Source: Pseudomonadota bacterium (GTDB taxonomy: Bacteria > Pseudomonadota > Gammaproteobacteria > Steroidobacterales > Steroidobacteraceae). Taken from it: 14,873 nt of DNA. The position numbers and the translations under genes were made by a program. The number at the start of each line of letters is the position of its first letter. Within the stretch, counting starts at the first letter, position 1. Positions 14,809 to 14,873 of this stretch are shown here, in pieces. The notes beneath the pieces are model-generated. The model worked only from the letters and a program-made list of their open reading frames with translations, had not been told where the DNA came from and did not search any database. The DNA lies in NCBI GenBank assembly GCA_018241455.1, contig JAFEDW010000022.1, positions 1-14,873 on the forward strand. The letters are read 5' to 3'.

Positions 14809-14873
14809 ATGACCTTCCGCCTGCAGCACCGGGTGCTGGCCGTCGCGGCCGCGGCATTGTTGGTGGGCGCTTG
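14809..14873 (+). CDS. N-terminus of an exported protein or lipoprotein (3' partial)
   Basis: Only 21 codons are visible, beginning at ATG 14809 behind a strong GAGGAG ribosome-binding site five bases upstream. They read as a Sec signal peptide: a short basic start (MTFRLQHR) then the hydrophobic run VLAVAAAALLVGA. The last two bases are TG, so the next codon could be Cys, which would make LVGA-C a plausible lipobox, or Trp. The function cannot be told. It is divergent from the flavodoxin operon. Confidence 0.7.
   Translation, partial: MTFRLQHRVLAVAAAALLVGA

Noticed and set aside
1..14873. A defence island, CRISPR array, prophage, transposon or tRNA-linked integration site.
   Set aside because: No repeat array, integrase, transposase, nuclease/helicase cassette or tRNA was found on either strand.

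Overview
This window comes from a G+C-rich bacterial chromosome (by eye about two thirds G+C). Genes are tightly packed, with start/stop overlaps and frequent GTG/TTG starts. The gene set is a GH3 enzyme with an ExoP-type C-terminal domain, a large DUF349 protein, gamma-glutamyltransferase, periplasmic DsbA, a Tat-exported GH30 enzyme and an OsmC-family protein. It suggests a free-living, polysaccharide-degrading gammaproteobacterium of the Xanthomonadales/Steroidobacterales/Nevskiales type. That assignment is an inference from protein style; no rRNA or other taxonomic marker is present.

Layout. (1) Bases 1-5215, plus strand: a six-gene run of a GH3 C-terminus (cut by the window edge), an MBL-fold hydrolase of the NAPE-PLD/UlaG type, a Gfo/Idh/MocA oxidoreductase, a CHAD-domain protein, DsbA and a glycerate-kinase-like P-loop kinase. 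Neighbours overlap or lie within 15 bases, so this is very likely one transcript. (2) Bases 5159-9363, minus strand: ggt followed by a DUF349 coiled-coil protein, linked by an ATGA overlap. The DUF349 gene runs tail-to-tail into the kinase with a 57-base overlap. (3) Bases 9520-12103, plus strand: a PLP-dependent amino-acid decarboxylase interrupted by an in-frame TAA, and one base later a SxxK serine hydrolase of the beta-lactamase/6-aminohexanoate-dimer-hydrolase type. (4) Bases 12111-14658, minus strand: flavodoxin-like reductase, Tat-exported GH30 glycosidase and OsmC-like protein, in transcription order. (5) From 14809, plus strand: the first 21 codons of an exported protein or lipoprotein.

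Functionally this is mostly ordinary accessory metabolism: extracellular or periplasmic glycan hydrolysis (GH3, GH30), sugar or inositol oxidation (Gfo/Idh/MocA), glycerate phosphorylation, periplasmic peptide and amide turnover (GGT, serine hydrolase), amino-acid decarboxylation, and thiol/redox housekeeping (DsbA, OsmC, flavodoxin). I see no defence island, CRISPR array, integrase, transposase, tRNA or rRNA, and no stretch above about 160 bases without a gene.

I did not find a convincing new multi-gene system. The points most worth checking are the lone nonsense codon in the otherwise intact decarboxylase, a three-copy pentanucleotide repeat that builds the ggt start codon, an 18-base perfect palindrome inside the serine-hydrolase gene, and a row of inverted repeats at the start of the flavodoxin-GH30-OsmC operon.
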